Assembly: GCF_000226095.1 (NCBI RefSeq) | Contig: NC_016476.1 | Coordinates: forward strand, 124,001 to 188,000 | Source of the DNA: Thermothelomyces thermophilus ATCC 42464 | Lineage: Eukaryota > Ascomycota > Sordariomycetes > Sordariales > Chaetomiaceae | DNA: 64,000 bases | Reading direction: 5' to 3' | In this document: positions 43,364 through 57,548 of the stretch, in pieces | Position numbering within the stretch: the stretch's first letter is position 1 | How the letters are laid out: each line of letters starts with the position of its first letter | Position numbers and translations under genes: made by a program | Notes under the pieces: model-generated | Database searches by the model: none | The model's input: the letters and a program-made list of their open reading frames with translations, nothing else | What the model was told of the DNA's origin: nothing

Positions 43364-46300
43364 CGTTACTATTACTCCCTTTGTTTTATTATAGTTTAGA
43401 ATAGAGGTGACTTTAACCTTAATATTAATATAGTTACTAACGTTATAGCCGAATAGCTGCTTACCTAGCTTAGTTAACTCTATTAGAGAATCTAGGAGTT
43501 AGACTAGAGAGATAAGACTACTTAAACAAGAATTAAGGAACTTGAGAACGGCGAAAAGCACTTGTAGAAACTGGTTAACGAGGCCTATACCAAAATCAAG
43601 GCACTCGAGGGCACTAAAGCGAGCCGTATTAAGATCGAACTACCTAGCAAATATAGAGGAACTAAGGAGGATCTTGTAGGATTCTTAATAAACCTCTGAT
43701 CTTACTTCTAGCTTAATGATAACAAGTTTCTAGACGATAAAGCTAAAGTTCTCTATATAGCTATAAGACTAGAGGGTAAGGTACTTAGATGGTTTAAGCC
43801 TATATAGAACAATTATCTTACTAAGGAAGATAAAGATAACTAAGATGTATTTATATAGGTAGTCTTTTAATCCTATAATTGTTTCGAAGAAGAGCTTTAG
43901 AAGGTTTTTAGTAATAAAGATAAGAAGATTTATATATAAGAAAGACTTGCTAACCTCCGATAGACTAAGTTAGTAGCCTCTTATACTATATAGTTTAGAT
44001 AGGATATATTTAAGTCTTAGCTTAATGACAAGGTATTAATACAATTGTTCCATAATGGCTTAAAGGAAAAGGTTAAAGATAAGCTATATAAGTATAATTA
44101 GCCCAAGACCCTAGATAAATATATTATATAGGCTATTAGAATCGATAATTAACTTTATATATAGGAGTAATAGAAACAAGGTTAAATAAATAGAACTATA
44201 GTTAAGGCTAATAACAAAAAAAAGTAAGTATATGTTAGTACCTTATATAAGATGTACCCTAGAGTTATAGATATAGATGTAATATAGAAGTAAGACCGGA
44301 AGAAGATAACCAAAGACAAGTCTAATGTTATCTACTATAACTATAGAAAGAAAGAGCACTATAAGCGAGAATGTCAAAGCCCGAAGAAAGAGTAGAAAAC
44401 AGTCCCTAGAAAGGAAATTATAGCTATCGACGAAACTACTAAGGACGCTATTAAAGTAGCAGCTATAAGCTACAAAGATAGGGGCAATGATATAGATAGT
44501 CTTGGATACGATAGTAATAGTAAAGACGAACAAGCATTATACTTCAAACTGGTTACTATAGACCTAGAGATAGGTCTTACCGAATAGGATATAGTAGGAG
44601 AGTATATACCGCTAATTTCGATTCTCCTAGCCTTAAGGTAGTAGGGTTTTACGGTTATACAGAGGTAGGATAGATCGTAGATAACTAATACCTAAGGAAT
44701 CGAAAGACCTAGACCTAATGTTCTATTCCTCTAGGAACGAATCGAATAGTACTATAATGAAGTTTTCCGACTTAATACGGAACTACGCGAATAGGATGGA
44801 CGTTTAACTTGACTTGCCTAGTAGAGTAATAAGATAAGAGACGAAACGAGGGAACTTTAATGTATTGTAGAAACTATCAAAAGAGAACAGCCTATGATAT
44901 ATAATAGGCCTGATAGCTACACCAAGTACCTTAACGACTAGTAACTTAGTAATGATATATAGAACCTAGAATACTAGTTTATATATATAAACCATAGAAA
45001 AGATAAGCATATATGGAAAAGCTACTAGAAGAAATATTCCTACCTTAGCATTAAGGTACCTATAATCTATATATAATGGGAAGGATTTGGGAAAGAATTC
45101 TAATATCTCCTAGGTAATGCTATATAATTATACCCTTGATATAAGGCATATATATAAGTACTCTAGTTCTAATATATAGTATACAAATACTAATACTACT
45201 TTTATGACAAATTCGAAAATAATCACTAGCCGACCTGACAAGGAAATGAGAATGGAAGCTTATACCCTATAGAATAGGTTTACAATATAGAAAATAGAGT
45301 AGCCGAATTGCTCTAGAAGATCAAAGCCTATAATCTAGAAGGCATTATAATAGTTCTAAGACGAGCCTAGCCTAGGCACTATGGAATAGGACGAGATATA
45401 TAGGACTCGTGCTAGAGTAACGATTGCCTCTATCATATAGATAAAAAGAAATCGCGAATTTGGGAGCTCTAGATAAAGCTATAGTATATATGACGAAAAG
45501 CAGAACGGACCTAATGGTAGAAAGCCGTAAGCACTTAATGGCTTATAGAAATAAGTACGATCGACGAAGCCGCTATTAGCCGAATAACTAAAGAGGTTAG
45601 CACTAACCTAGGAAACGGGTCAGGGCCCTTCGAGGGGCCCGGAAACTATTAATGCCTATATAGCGGCAAGTAGTAGCGTAGTATAGGAGGAACTAGCGTA
45701 AGAGACTACTATATCGAGACCTTTTGGCAGAAATATAGGAAATTGCCGTAATCTTTAGACGATAGTGGTAAGACAAGCGACTATAGATAATAGCATAATG
45801 GAAACAGCATGAAATGCTTGTATTGGTAGATAGTAGAGTAGAGATAAACCTGATTTTGCTAATGCTTATAAATTAACTACAGATACCCTAGAGAATAAAG
45901 TAGAAGTATAGTATGGTTAAAGGGCTATTTCTAATGTAATAAGTATATAGGGAGACTAAACTAATCGACATTACTATAGTAAAGAAGGCTATAGTAGTTA
46001 TATTTAGTATTATAAATATAGGCAATGATAAAGATATAATATTAGGGTTACTATAATATAAAGATTATAACCTAGACATTAGCTAGAAGAATAGTAGCTA
46101 CCTATAACCCTAAACGGAGTTGTATTTGACTAGCAAGATAGGGAGTATATAAGGATCGCAAGTAGATGATACTTAGGGAAAGGCATATCTTACGGATCTA
46201 CTGTAAGAGACGGATAGTGGTAGACAGACCACTATAGACTCTAGAAGAGGCGGTATAACGATATCGATATCGTGATAGGAGGAATAAGCTAAACTACTAA

Positions 46301-46844
46301 TAGCTGTTCTCTCTATTAATAAATACAGAGCACTATAATTAGAGTAGTAGGTTAAGACAGGAGAAATCGCTAGTATTGCTATAGACAGAACCAAGTTCGT
46401 ATATTATTGGAAAACCGAGAGATGAGATAAGACTAGGGAAGTACCAAAGGAATACGAAGGATACCTAGCATTCGAACCGAAGCATCTAGAAGGATTACTA
46501 GAATACGGCCTATAGGATTACGAGATCAAGCTTAAGGAAGGAGTATAACTAAAGTTCTTTAAGATCTATTATATAAGCTAGATATAAAATGAAGAACTTA
46601 AGTAATATTTGGAGGAAAACCTTCGAAGAGAATATATCTGCCTGTCGACATTATTAGCAGGCTACCTAATCCTATTTATGCCTAAGAAAGACGGAAAGCT
46701 ATAGTTATATATTAACCATTGGCAAGCTATTGGCCTATAACTACATATAGATTAAAGAAAGCAATAAGTAGAAAACGGCCTTTAAGATACCTTATAGCTA
46801 CTACAAGTACCTTGTCATACTATTCAGACTTATAAACACGCTAG

Positions 46845-47301
46845 TGTGACGAACCTAACTCAGACTTCTTCTAAAAGGGTTCAAATAGAGGTAAATTAAG
46901 CGGGACAAGCGTATAGGTCGTCTGAGGGATTCGGTAAAGCCAAAGGGTTTATAACAACACTAGAGTTATCTCCCACAGTAGTTAGTGATACTTAGTATAA
47001 GTACTGTGATTATAGGTTGGGTTGCTATCACTGGTGAACTCCCAGAGTCCACTATAACGAGTGGCTATTTATATATATATATACTTCTGCCGATCGCTTA
47101 TAGTCCCCTTCTATCCTGTCCTTAGATCGCCTTTAGTAGCTAGCTATCTTCTGCTATCTTTCCCTTTTGGCAATCGTTCGCCCGTAGTAGCCCGCGCTCC
47201 CTAGCGATCCTATGTTAGCCTCGCTTCGTGCCCTTCTTAATTGGTAGCTTATTTAGCCTCCTATGCTCTACCAGGTCGTAGTATATGGTTGGCTCGTAAC
47301 A
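46845..47301 (-). repeat. 3' LTR of Gypsy A
   Basis: 457 bp. On the minus strand it starts TGTTACGAGCCAACC and ends GGTTCGTCACA. It keeps more C and G than its partner at 54013-54469, so it was hit less by RIP. Confidence 0.92.
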
Positions 47302-50300
47302 CGATGCCCCCTCTTTAAGGCTTTCGACCCGAAAGCTTCTTATGACTTGTTTTAAATACTATTAATACCCCCTTTTCTTTCCCTATAGGTAACGTCCTTC
47401 TTCTACTAGCTTCCTTCCACTATAGCTAATTGTATTCCTAGGAACTGTTACGATCTCAAGCACGAATGACACACTATTATAATTAAGATTAAGCGAGAGG
47501 GTTATAAGGTTACCATGCCTTACAAGCATTATTAGAATACAAAGCTACGAAAGTATTATATGATAATAGAGGGTTTAAACAAGTGTTAGAACTATATTTG
47601 TATAGGCAGGAAGTATAGTAGCCTAAATGTTATAGATGCCTATAGGTTCCTTGTTGTTTTCCTTTGTAGTCCTAGGTTACTAACTGTCTTAGTCCTTTCG
47701 AATTTGTCAAAGCAGGAGAAGGTTTCGAAAGAGATTACTAAGACTAAGGCGCTTCTTACTTAGATACTAAGCCGTTTAAGTCAATTACATCATTTGTAGC
47801 AATCCCTGTACGATCGTAGTGCCAAGGTTTTTCGTCGTAGTATAGCTTGTCTAGAGGAGGAGGAAGAACTAGATACTCCTCTGCCGATATCAGAGACGTA
47901 GACCCTTGCGGGTTAGGCTTAGGCATTGGGTGCTTTTGATATGCTCGATTAGGAGTCGATCGGGTTAGATCCTAGTCTTAATTCTAGTAAGTTCCCTTCT
48001 TTTTCTGTTAGAGAATAGGCTTTAAAGCTGGTTCTTATAGCCGGTTAGGATTCTACTAGTAGAACTACTCTAGTTTCTTAGGGTAACTTAGGTTCTTAAC
48101 TAGTTCCTATAAGTTATCTTCTAGTCTAAAATTAAGCTATTTGACTAGGTATTATAGTTCTCTGTTAATAATATATAAATCTAGGATTTCTTTGACGTCT
48201 TATTCTTCTTCTTCGTCCTTTGCTTCGATATATATAGCAACCTTAGTATTCTTCGGCGCTAGTTCGAGAAGTAAAATATAAAAAATATCTATCCGTAGTC
48301 ATATAGATAATAGTAATAATAGTCAATAGTTAGATGTTAAGATTTATTCTTTAATAACAAAGGGTCTGACCTTCTTAAAGTCTAGCTTTATACTTAGTTA
48401 TTTAGTTTATAGGTTTTATATAACTAGGTAGACTTTGTCTCCCCTCTCTAGGCAAGGTCCCTCGAGCCTATATTTGTCATAGTAGTTCTTTATTCCAGTT
48501 CTAATAAACTCGAGTTCTTTTTTAAGCTTCTTATATAGTACGTACGTTTGTTCTACTTTAACTGCTACTCTTGGCACTATAACCTCTAGTCCTTGCCTAA
48601 GGTCTGCTTTATATCTATAGTTCATAAAGAACGGTATGACTTTAGTTGTTTCTATTAGCGTTATATTATAAGCGAGTTATACTGTTAGTAATAGTATAAC
48701 CTAGTCGTCTTACTAGTAGTTAACGTAAGAACGGAGGTACTGCTCGACAACTTGGTTTAGTTGTTCCGTTTGTCTGTCAGTCTATAGGTAGTATACTATT
48801 AATAGCTTGCTATTAACGCCTAATTGTTGCATTAACGCTTGCTAGAACTTTAATATAAACTTGGTATCTCTGTCGGTAATCTATTCCTATGGCTAAGCGT
48901 ACACTAATGCGACTTGCCGATAGATTACGTCTACCAACTGTTCCGCTATCTAGGACTCCTTATAGGGAAAGAAGTATGCCTATTTAGTTAGGTAGTCTAC
49001 TATAGTGAGAATACTATTGTAGATTACCCCTATGGCTATGTCTTTGGATTCTAGCAGTTTCGTGATAAAGTCTATTGTAACTAAACTCTATAATTTGTCG
49101 GCTATTAGTAGTGGCTAAAGTAGCCTATACGGCTTGTGTCGTGCCGTTTTGCTTTGATTATAGATATTATAGTTCCGTACGACTTCCTTGACTTATGTCA
49201 TTAACTATGGAAAGTTATAGTATTTCTTAACTTGTATGATAGTCTTTGTAACTCCTTTATATCCTCCGAGTTTTGACTTGTAGAGTCCTTGAATCATTTG
49301 TAGCTATTGATCTTTATTATAGATATACGCTTTACCTCGGTACTAGAGTTTCCTATCTTTTTCTTCTACTCTGTCAGATACTACTAGTCTAGGTACTACT
49401 TGATACTATATCTCGTTAATCCTTTCTTCTCGAAAGATTATATAACATTCTAGGAACGAGTCAAGTAGATCATCTTCTATAGGTATCTATATTTCATAAT
49501 ATAGCGTTCTATCTATTTATTTCTTGAATAACGGTGACGTTATTTCCGTTTATCCTTCTATATGATCCGTTCGTCGGCTTAAGGCGTCTGCTTATACGTT
49601 CTCTTTACCCTTCTTGTAGCAGATCTCAAAATTGAATTCTATAAGGAATTCTACCTATCGTATTTATCGTCTATTAAGCTCTTTTGTCGTTATAAAGTAT
49701 CGTAAATTCTTGTAATCTATATATACTTATACTAGTTTAATCGTACTACTAAGGTATAATTACTATTCCTTAAAAGCTTCGATAATTATAAGTAGTTCCT
49801 TATTATAGATTAGATAATTAAGATATAGTCTATCGAGCTTCTTTAAAAAGAAGGCTATAGGATGTAGCTTCCTTTGTTCGTCTCGTTATCTTAACTATCC
49901 TCCGATAGCATAGTCTAAAGCGTCTGTTTCTACCTTAAATGGCTTCTTAGGGTCTGGTAGCACTAGTACTAGATCTTTAGTAATAGCATCACAGATCTAT
50001 ATAAATGCTTGCTTATGTTACTCTTCCCATTAGAATTTAGCGTTCTTCTTAGTAAGTTTGTATAAAGGTTATACGATCACTCTAAAGTTCCTAATAAACA
50101 TCTGGTAGAAGTTTGTAAACCTAATGAAACTTTGTACTTCCGTGACTAACGTCGGTCGTGGCTAATCCTTGATGGCTTCGACCTTCGAAGGTTCTATCTG
50201 GATTTATCTTAGGGATATCTTATATCCTAAAAACACCGTCTTCCTAACGTGGAATTCGCTCTTTTCCTTGTTAACTAATAGCTTATATACGTGTAACGTA

Positions 50301-53300
50301 TCTAGTACTGCTCTTATATACTTCCGGTATTCGTCTATCGTTTTAGAGAAAATAAGTATATTATCGAGATAATATATTATAAATTTGTCGAGAAAGGATC
50401 AAATAGCTTGATTAATCAAGGCTTAGAACGTTACTAGCATGTTTATAAGTCTAAATGGCATGACGAGGTACTTATAATGGCTATAGGGTATCTTAAAGGC
50501 CATTTTCTACTCGTTGCCTTCTTTGATCTGTATATAGTTATAGGCCGATGGTAAGTCAAGACGTGTAAAATATTAGGCTCTTGCTAACTAATCTTAGAGC
50601 CGTGAGATTAGTGGTAACGGGTATTGGTTTTTTACGGTCTGTTCGTTAAGTTACCGATAGTCGACGTATAACCGTAGCTTTCTATCTTTCTTAGGTATAA
50701 ATAGGATTAGGTAGCCTACTAGTAATATCGATAGGCAGATATATCCTCTTTGAAGATTCTCCTCTAAGTATTGTTTAAGTTCTTTGTTCTATGTCTAGCT
50801 TGTGTAGTAAATCTTAAAGAACTTTAGTTATACTCCTTCCTTAAGCTTGATCTCGTGATCCTATAGGCTATATTCTAGTAATCCTTCTAAATGCTTCGGT
50901 TCGAATGCTAGGTGTCCTTTGTATTTCTTTAGTACTTCCCTAGTCTTGTCTTGTCTCTTAGCTTTCTAATAGTATACGAACTTGGTTCTATCTATAGTAA
51001 TACTAGCAATTTCTCCTATCTTAACCTACTACTCTAGTTATAATGCTCTATATTTATTAACGGAGAGAATAGCTATCGGCGGTTTAGCTCGTTCCTCTTG
51101 TTGTAACGTTAGTATCGTTATACTACTTCTTCTAGAGTCTATAGTAGTCTACCTACCACTATCTGTCTCTTGTAGTAGATCTATAGGATATGCCTTCCCC
51201 TAAGCATCGTCTGCTCGCGATCCTTGTGTACTCCCTATCTTACTAGTTAAATACAACTCTATTTAAGGTCGTAGGTAGCTACTATTCTTCTAGCTAATGT
51301 CTAGGTTATAATCTTTATACCATAGTAATCTTAATATTATATCTTTATCGTCACCTATATCTATAATATTAAATATAACTACTATAGTTTTCCTTACTAT
51401 AGTAATATTAATTAGTTTGGTCTCCCTATATACCTATTATATTAGAAATGGCCCTTTGACTATGCTATACTTCTACTTTATTCTCTAGGGTATCTATAGC
51501 TAATTTACAAGTGTCGGCGAAATCAGGTTTATCTCTACTCTACTATCCACTAGTACGAGCATTTCGTGCTATTTCTATTATGCTATTATCTATAATCGCT
51601 TATCTTGCCGCCATCGTCTAAAGATTATAGCAATTTCCTATATTTCTACTAGGAGGTCTCGATATAGTGGTCTCTTATGCTAGTTCCTCCTATACTATGC
51701 TACCACTTGCCGTTATACGGTCGTTAATGGTTTTTGGGCCCTTCGAAGGGCCCTGACCCGTTTCCTAGGTCAGTGCTAACCTCTTTAGTTATTTGGCTAA
51801 TAGCGGCTTTGTCAATCGTGCTCATTTCTATAGGCTATTAAGTGCTAGTAGCTTCCTACTATCAGGTCTATTCTGCTTTCCGTCGTATATGCTATAGCTT
51901 CATCTGAAGCTCCTAGATCTGCGATTTCTTTTCGTCTGTATGGTAGAGGCAGTCGTTACTTTGGCACGAGTCCTATATATCTCGTCCTGTTCTATAGTGC
52001 TTAGGCCAGGCTCGTTTTGGTACTACCGTAATGCCTTCTAGATCGCGGGCTTCGATTTTCTAGAGCAATTCGGCCGCTCTATTTCCTATATTATGGACCT
52101 ATTCTATAGGGCGGAGGCTTCTGTCCTTATTTCCTTATTAGGTCGGCTAATGATTGTTTTTAAATTTGTTATGAAAGTGGTATCGGCATTTATATAATAT
52201 ATACTAGAACTAGGGCACTTATATATATGCCTTGTGTTATAGGTATAGTTATATAGCGTTGCTTTGAAGGTATTAGAATTCTTTTCCAAATCCTTCCTAC
52301 TATACGTAGATTGTAGGTACTTTAATGCTAAGGTAGGAGTATTTCTTCTAATAGTTTTCCCATATATATTCGTCTTTTTCACGGTTCGCGTATATAAACT
52401 AGTACTTTAGGTTCTATACGTTATAGCTAAGTTGCTAATTATTAAAATACTTGGCATAGCTATTAGGCCTATTATATGTTATAGGCTATTCCCCTTTAAT
52501 GGTTTCTATAATATGTTAGAGTTCCCTTATCTCGTCCCTTATTTTATTACTCTACTAGGTAAGTCAAATCAAATATCTATCCTATTTACGTAGTTCCGTG
52601 TTAAGCCGGAAAACTTTATTACGGTACTATTCGATTCATTCCTAGAGGAATAGAACATTAGGTCCGGGTCTTTCGATTCCTTAGGTATCGGTTGTCTACG
52701 ATCTATCCTACCTCTAGGTGACTATAAAACCCTACTACCTCAAGGCTAGGAAAATCGAAATTAGTAGTATATATTCTCCTACCGTATCCTATTTAGTAAG
52801 ACCTATTTCTAGGTCTATAGTAACCAGTTCGGAGTATAGTGCTTGTTTGTCTTTACTATCGCCATCGCGTCCGAGACTATCTGTATCGCTATCCCTATTT
52901 TTGTAGCTCGTGGCCGTTACTTCGATAATATCCTTAGCGGTTTCGTTAATAGCCGTAATTTCCTTTCTAGGGACTGGTTTCTAGTCTTTCTTTAGGCTTC
53001 AATATTCTCGTTTATAGTGTCCTTTCTTTCTATAGTCATAGTAGATAACGTTAGACTTGTCTTTAGCTATCTTTTTCTTGTCCTACTTCTATGCTATATC
53101 TATATCTATAGCTCTAGGATATATCCTATGCGATATGCTAACGTATGCTCGTTTTTTCTTATTATTAGCCTTAACCGTAGTTCCGTTTATCTAACCTCAT
53201 TTCTACTACTTTTATATATAGAGTCGATTATTGATTCTAATAGCCTATATAATATATTTGTCTAGAGTCTTAGGCTAGTTATACTTATATAGTTTGTCTT

Positions 53301-54012
53301 TAACCTTTTCCTTTAAGCTATTATAGAATAATTATATTAATACCTTATCGTTAAGCTAAGACTTAAGCATATCCTATCTAAACTATATAGTATAGGAGGC
53401 TACTAACTTAGTCTATTAGAGATTGGTAAGTCTTTCTTATATATAAATCTTCTTATCTTCATCGCTAAAAACCTTCCAAAGCTCTTCTTCAAACTGGTCA
53501 TAGGATCGAAAGACTGCCTACATAAATACGTCTCGGTTATCTTTATCTTCCTTAGTAAGATAGTCGTTCTATATAGATTTAAACTATCTAAGTACCTTGC
53601 CCTCTAGTCTCGTAGCTATATAGAGGACTTTAGCTTTATCATCTAGAAACTTATCGTCATTAAGCCAGAAGTAGGATCAGAGGTTCGTTAGGAATCCTAC
53701 AAGATCTTCCTTAGTTCCTCTATATTTGCCAGGTAGTTCGATCTTGATACGGCTTGCTTTGGTGCCCTTAAGTGCCTTGATTTTAGTGTAGGCCTCGTTG
53801 ACCAGCTTCTACGAGTGCTTTTCGCCGTTTTCGAGTTCCTTGATCCGAGCTTAAGCAACCTTGTCTCTCTAGTCTAATTCCTAGATCTGCTACTAGAGTT
53901 GACCAAGCTAGGTAAGTAGCTATTTAGCTATAACGTTAGTAGCTATATCGATATCAAGGTCAAAATTACCTCTATTCTAAGCTATAATAGAACAAAGGGA
54001 GTAATAGCAACG

Positions 54013-54469
54013 TATAACGAACCTAACTTAGACTTCTTCTAAAAGGGTTTAAACGGAGGTAAATTAAGCGGGACAAGCGTATAGGTTATCTAAGGGATTT
54101 GGTAAAGCTAAAGGGTTTATAATAACACTAGAGTTATCTCCTATAGTAGTTAGTAATGCTTGGTATAAGTATTATAATTATAGGTTAGGTTACTATTACT
54201 AGTAAACTCTTAGGGTCTACTATAATAAGTAGTTATTTATATATATATATACTTCTACTAATCGCTTATAGTCCCCTTCTATTCTGTCCTTAGATCGCCT
54301 TTAGTAGCTAGCTATCCTCTGCTATCTTTCCCTTTTGGTAATCGTTTGCCCGTGGTAGCCCGTGCTCCCTAGCGATCCTATATTAGCCTCGCTTCGTGCC
54401 CTTCTTGATTGGTGGCTCATTTAGCCTCCTGTGCCCCACCGGGTCGTGGTATATGGTTGGCTCGTGACA
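54013..54469 (-). repeat. 5' LTR of Gypsy A
   Basis: 457 bp. On the minus strand it starts TGTCACGAGCCAACC and ends GGTTCGTTATA. Followed on the right by the target duplication GCTAG. Confidence 0.92.
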
Positions 54470-57400
54470 GCTAGTAACATTCTAAGCCCTAATTAATCAA
54501 GCTATCTGCCCCTTTCTCGACAAATTTATAGTATATTATCTCGACGACATACTTATCTTCTCTAAGACGATAGACAAACATTAGAAGTATATAAAAGTAG
54601 TGCTAAATGTACTATATATATATAAACTATTAGTTAACAAGGAAAAAAGCGAATTCCACATTAGGAAAACGGTATTTTTAGGATACAAAATATCTCTAAG
54701 ATAAATTTAGATAGAACCTTTAAAGGTTAAAGCTATTAAAAATTAGCTACGACCGACATCAGTCACAGAAATATAAAGCTTTATCAGATTTACAAACTTC
54801 TACCGGATGTTTATCAGGAACTTTAGAGCGATCGTATAACCTTTGTACGAACTTACTAAGAAGAACGCTAAATTCCGATAGGAAGAATAATACGAGCAAG
54901 CATTTACGTAGATCTGTAACGCCATTACTAAAGACCTAGTACTAGTACTACTAGACTCTAAGAAGCTATTTAAGATGGAAATAGACGCTTTAGACTACGC
55001 TATCAGAGGACAATTAGGATAATAAGACAAATAAGGGAAGCTACATCCTATAGCCTTCTTTTTAAAGAAGCTTGATAAACCATATCTTAATTATCTAATC
55101 TATAACAAAGAACTACTTATAATTATCAAAGCTTTTAAGAAATAGCGACTATACCTTAGTAGTACAATTAAACCGGTATAAGTATATACGGATTACAAGA
55201 ATTTATAATACTTTACGACGATAAAGGAGCTTAATAGACGATAAATATAATAGGTAGAATTCCTTATGGAATTTAACTTTAAGATCCGCTATAAGAAGGG
55301 CAAAGAGAACATACGAGCAGATATCTTAAGCTAATAAATAGATTATATAGAAGGACAAACGGAAATAACACCACCGTTATTTAAGGAACGAACAGATGGA
55401 ACGCTATATTACAAAACGCAGATACCTATAGAAGATAATCTACTTAACTCGTTCCTAGAATGTTATATAATCTTTCGAGAAGAAAGAATTAACAAGGCAT
55501 AATATTAAGTAGCACCCGGACTATTAGTACCTAACGGAGTAGAAGAAAGAGATAGGAAACTCTAGTACCGAGGCAAAGTATATATCTATAATAGGGATTA
55601 ATAGCTATAAATGATTCGAGAACTCTATAAGTTGAAACTCGGAGAATATAAAGAAGTTATAAAGACTATTATATAAGTCAAGAAATACTATGACTTTCTA
55701 TAGTTAACGGCACGAGTTAAGGAAGTTATATAAAACTACGATATCTATAACCGAAGCAAAACGGTATAATATAAGCTATATAGGCTACTCTAGCTACTAC
55801 TAATAGCTAATAAACTATAGAGCTTGGTCACGATAGACTTTATCACGAAGCTGCTAGAATCTAAGAACATAGCTATAAGAGTAACCTACAATAGTATTCT
55901 TACTATAGTAGATTGCCTAACTAAATAGGTATACTTCTTTTCCTATAAGGAGTCCTAGATAGCTAAACAGTTAGTAGACGTGATCTACCGGCAAGTTATA
56001 TTAATATATGCTTAGCCGTAAGAATAGATTATCGACAAAGACACTAAGTTCGTATCAAAGTTCTAGCAAGCATTAATATAACGATTAGGCGTTAATAGCA
56101 AGCTATCAATAGCATATTACCTATAGACTAACAGACAAACGGAGTAACTAAACCAAGTTATCAAATAATATCTCCGTTCTTACGTTAACTACTAGCAAGA
56201 TAACTAGGTCATACTATTACTAATAGTATAACTTGCTTATGATATAATGCTAATAGAAATAACTAAAGTTATACCATTCTTTATAAACTATAGATATAAA
56301 GCAGACCTTAGGCAAGGACTAGAGGTTATAGTGCCAAGAGTAGTAGTCAAAGTAAAGCAAATATACGTATTATATAAAAAGCTTAAAAAGGAACTCAAGT
56401 TTATCAAGACTAGAATAAAGAACTACTATAATAAATACAGGCTCAAGGGACCTTACCTAGAGAGGGAAGACAAAGTCTACCTAATCGTACAAAACTTATA
56501 AACCAAACGACCAAGCATAAAGCTAGACTTTAAGAAGGTCAGACCCTTCATTATCAAAGAACGAATTTCGACATCTAACTACCGACTATCGTTACCGTCA
56601 TCTATATAACTATAGACGGATATTTTTTATATTTCACTTCTTAAACTAGTACCGAAAAACGCTAAGGTTACTATATATATCGAAGTAAAGGACGAAGAGG
56701 AAGAATAGGACGTCGAAGAAATTCTAGATTTACGTACTATTAATAGGGAACTATAGTACTTAGTCAAATAGCTTAATTTCAGATTAGAAGATAACTTATA
56801 GAAACCCGTTAAGAATTTGAACTGCCTTAAGAAACTAGAATAGTTCTATTAGTAGAACCCGGATCGGCTAAAGGCAAACCTAGGACAGAACCGAAAATAG
56901 CGCCCTAGTTAATAACGTTAACATTACCATTAAGTTATATAATAACCCCCAATTCCTACTATTCTACCGCCTCTAATTTATCTAGATTTGACAAACCCTG
57001 TATAACCATATCTACCCCCTTCTCTACTAGGAACTCTCGTTATTTATAGACCTAAGTTAGACAGGCTAATGCCTTAGAAGCTTTATATTAATATTCTTAT
57101 AGCAAGGCCTTGGCCTCTTTCTCTTTAGCCTTTAAATGACGTTACTTACGTATAATACAATCTACTATATTATAATTAGAGACGTACTCTTATAAGGAAA
57201 CGGGAACTTACAAGAAGAAACTAGAACGCTAGAACCATCGTAAGTATAACCCTAATATACGTAAGCCTCGTAGCGACGAGATTTTTTAATCATTTTACAC
57301 ACTTAGTTATACTCTGTATAATAGGAACACGCTATCATTATAAACCCGTAATTAGAAATAAACTAAGCTAAACGCTTATAACGAATAGATGCTAGGGATC

Positions 57401-57548
57401 TATATATGTCAGATAGTATAATTGATAGTACAAAGGGCAATAAAAGGCTAAGGAGAAAAACATATATAAGGAACGTAAGGGATGTTAGCGCTATTTAAGA
57501 CGACCTAAAGAGAGCTTTCGGGTCAAAAGCCTTAGAGGGAAGGCATTA

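Larger units (their letters stand above)
46845..54469 (-). mobile_element. Gypsy chromovirus A, full length, reverse, inside Gypsy B
   Basis: 7625 bp with two 457-bp LTRs and GCTAG on both sides (46840-46844, 54470-54474). On the minus strand: gag (about 54000-52900) with a degenerate zinc knuckle, protease/RT (the RT active site near 50370 reads YLDN, a RIP-type change of YLDD), RNase H, integrase (about 49300-48400) and chromodomain remnant (about 48250-48080), then a purine-rich tract before the LTR at 47301. Its body is close to that of element B and of the fragment at 531-3483. Stops fill all frames. Inserted into the reverse transcriptase gene of element B, so it is the youngest layer of the nest. 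Confidence 0.93.

Noticed and set aside
44243-53265. Short intact frames in the Gypsy elements (for example 46173-46394, 48416-48625, 50982-51203)
   Set aside because: Fragments of pol or its antisense between RIP stops; not genes.
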